From Baffinella frigidus (lineage: Eukaryota; Cryptophyceae; Cryptomonadales; Baffinellaceae): 13,997 bases of DNA. Each line of letters starts with the position of its first letter. Position 1 is the first letter of the stretch. The notes under the pieces were generated by a model that saw only the letters and a program-made list of their open reading frames with translations, was not told the DNA's origin and did no database searches. Below are positions 13,281 through 13,997 of the stretch, piece by piece. The stretch covers positions 630,181-644,177 of the forward strand of contig MU646442.1 in NCBI GenBank assembly GCA_026770585.1, read 5' to 3'. Position numbers and translations under genes: made by a program.

Positions 13281-13523
13281 GTGTTACGCCGAACCTTGCT
13301 CAAAATTCGTGAACTTGCCCTCACTGCCGAAAGAAAAATAAAACCCATAAATCTACCCCCGCAACAACTCCCCTTCGCCTGGCCAGACCTCAATCCCAAC
13401 AAACAAAGATCCCTCCCAAACAAACAAAACCAACAACCAGGACCAGCTTATCCACTCCAAGATCCTGAACAATCCAGAAAACGACCCAATTCTCCGCACC
13501 CCTGGTCCTTCCAGAGGACCTGA
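13281..13523 (+). CDS. Weak ORF, Pro/Gln/Asn-rich, unknown
   Basis: 80 codons starting TTG/ATG-like near 13281. The protein would begin LLKIRELALTAERKIKPINL and continue Pro-, Gln- and Asn-rich. The DNA is strongly A/C-rich and G-poor on this strand, which alone can keep a frame open. No domain, splice signal or homologue is recognised; it may be non-coding. Confidence 0.15.
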   Translation: MLRRTLLKIRELALTAERKIKPINLPPQQLPFAWPDLNPNKQRSLPNKQNQQPGPAYPLQDPEQSRKRPNSPHPWSFQRT

Positions 13524-13562
13524 GGGCAGCCCGTGGCGGCCTGGCGGCCTTTGGGTACACCA

Positions 13563-13710
13563 CCTGGTTTGGGGTTTAGGGATTATGGTTCGTGGTGTAG
13601 GGTTGAGGCTTTGATGTTTGGGGTCTCGGGTTGCGGGTCGTGGGATTTGTTGTTTGGTGTTCTGGGTTTAGGGTTCAGGGCTTAGGGTTTAGGGTTTAGA
13701 GGTAGGGTTT
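13563..13710 (+). repeat. Degenerate telomere-like array
   Basis: Canonical units (gggtttagggttcaggg, gggtttagggtttag) occur at about 13564-13577 and 13665-13700, with strongly diverged G/T-rich sequence between (ggttcgtggtgtagggttg). G-strand orientation, the same as 7992-8149. Confidence 0.7.
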
Positions 13711-13719
13711 GGGGACTAC

Positions 13720-13980
13720 CGATGGTTGCCCGCCCCATGGTATCTTCCTGCCTAAGCCCCGGCCCTCCATTCCCTCCTTGCGCTCCTGTTCGTTCACCAG
13801 GTTTTCTTCTATTTTGCTGACGAGGTTGGCAAGGCCCGCGGCTGATGCCGCCTCTGATAGCCGCGTGTACGTGAATATTGCTGCCCAGGCCGGCGCGGTC
13901 GACGCGCCGCGCTGCTGTGCCGCGCTGCTGTGCCGAACCCAACACACCACACCCAAACACTCAAACCCCTCACTCCTCAC
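13720..13980 (-). CDS. Possible exon, unknown protein
   Basis: A minus frame opens at 13980 close to the window edge. Its middle part (AWAAIFTYTRLSEAASAAGL through SKIEENL, about 13890-13795) is helix-like and more protein-like than its ends, and gcagcag at the left and ctg/gtgaac at the right could be splice sites. The frame then runs into telomere-like DNA. No family recognised. An overlapping minus frame (13682-13960) is less protein-like. Confidence 0.25.
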
Positions 13981-13997
13981 CCATCCCCCCTCACACC

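Larger units (their letters stand above)
12560..13290. mobile_element. Putative element with GGTAAC-rich ends
   Basis: The hexamer GGTAAC (or GTTACC) occurs more than a dozen times in two clusters, 12563-12712 and 13072-13287, and hardly elsewhere in the window. Many copies extend to cggtaacag or ggtaacac. The right cluster contains an exact 13-bp inverted repeat (gtaacacggtaac 13217-13229 with 13275-13287); the left has aacagagctctgtt (12568-12581). Clustered short motifs near both ends resemble subterminal transposase-binding sites of hAT/CACTA-type elements. No transposase or target duplication was found, so the element call is an inference. Confidence 0.35.

Noticed and set aside
13281-13523. 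Retroelement gag-like Pro/Gln-rich protein
   Set aside because: No zinc knuckle or other gag motif is visible. The A/C-rich strand composition alone explains the residues.

Overview
The window looks like nuclear DNA from a photosynthetic eukaryote with a repeat-rich genome, most likely a green alga. The main evidence is several blocks of plant/green-algal type telomere repeat (TTTAGGG / CCCTAAA), plausible GT-AG splice signals, GC-rich codons in the few protein-like stretches, and the lack of any bacterial gene arrangement. The 'acctaaaggacctaaagg' repeats resemble what I remember of the prasinophyte Cymbomonas, but this is only an impression and could not be checked here.

Layout. 1-2270 is a patchwork of short non-autonomous inverted-repeat elements. 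It includes two nearly identical 150-bp foldback elements (5-154 and 1601-1750), each flanked by its own 4-bp direct repeat; several looser terminal-inverted-repeat units; a TGACGTCA-centred hairpin; and a perfect 42-bp palindrome. 2264-2580 holds a duplicated exon-like fragment on the minus strand. 2781-2948 is a 24-bp minisatellite. 3121-3637 is a possible two-exon minus-strand gene of unknown function. 3790-7263 is dominated by about 17 same-orientation copies of one repeat family with a conserved hairpin and a (CCTAAAGGA)n tail. 6999-7457 carries a 16-bp minisatellite at two sites. 7522-7608 is an unoccupied relative of the site into which the second foldback element inserted. 7792-8728 contains three telomere-like arrays of alternating orientation, two of them head to head. 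9000-10811 is mostly repeats, with an ambiguous stop-poor stretch. 10286-13176 carries three copies of a short repeat. 12560-13290 is rich in GGTAAC motifs. The window ends in another degenerate telomere-like block and a weak minus-strand ORF.

The best-supported protein gene is on the minus strand at 11284-12252 (322 aa). It predicts a type II membrane protein with a glycosylation-sequon-rich stem, followed by a domain resembling the putative rhamnosyltransferase family (QTD...DGDD pattern), apparently cut short at the C terminus. No transposase, reverse transcriptase, rRNA, tRNA or CRISPR array could be supported.

No operon-like cooperation is visible. The window is best read as one or two genes embedded in mobile and tandem-repeat DNA. 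Its most informative content is structural: dated insertions with target duplications and an empty site, a repeat family with compensatory hairpin changes, and an inverted interstitial telomere arrangement.
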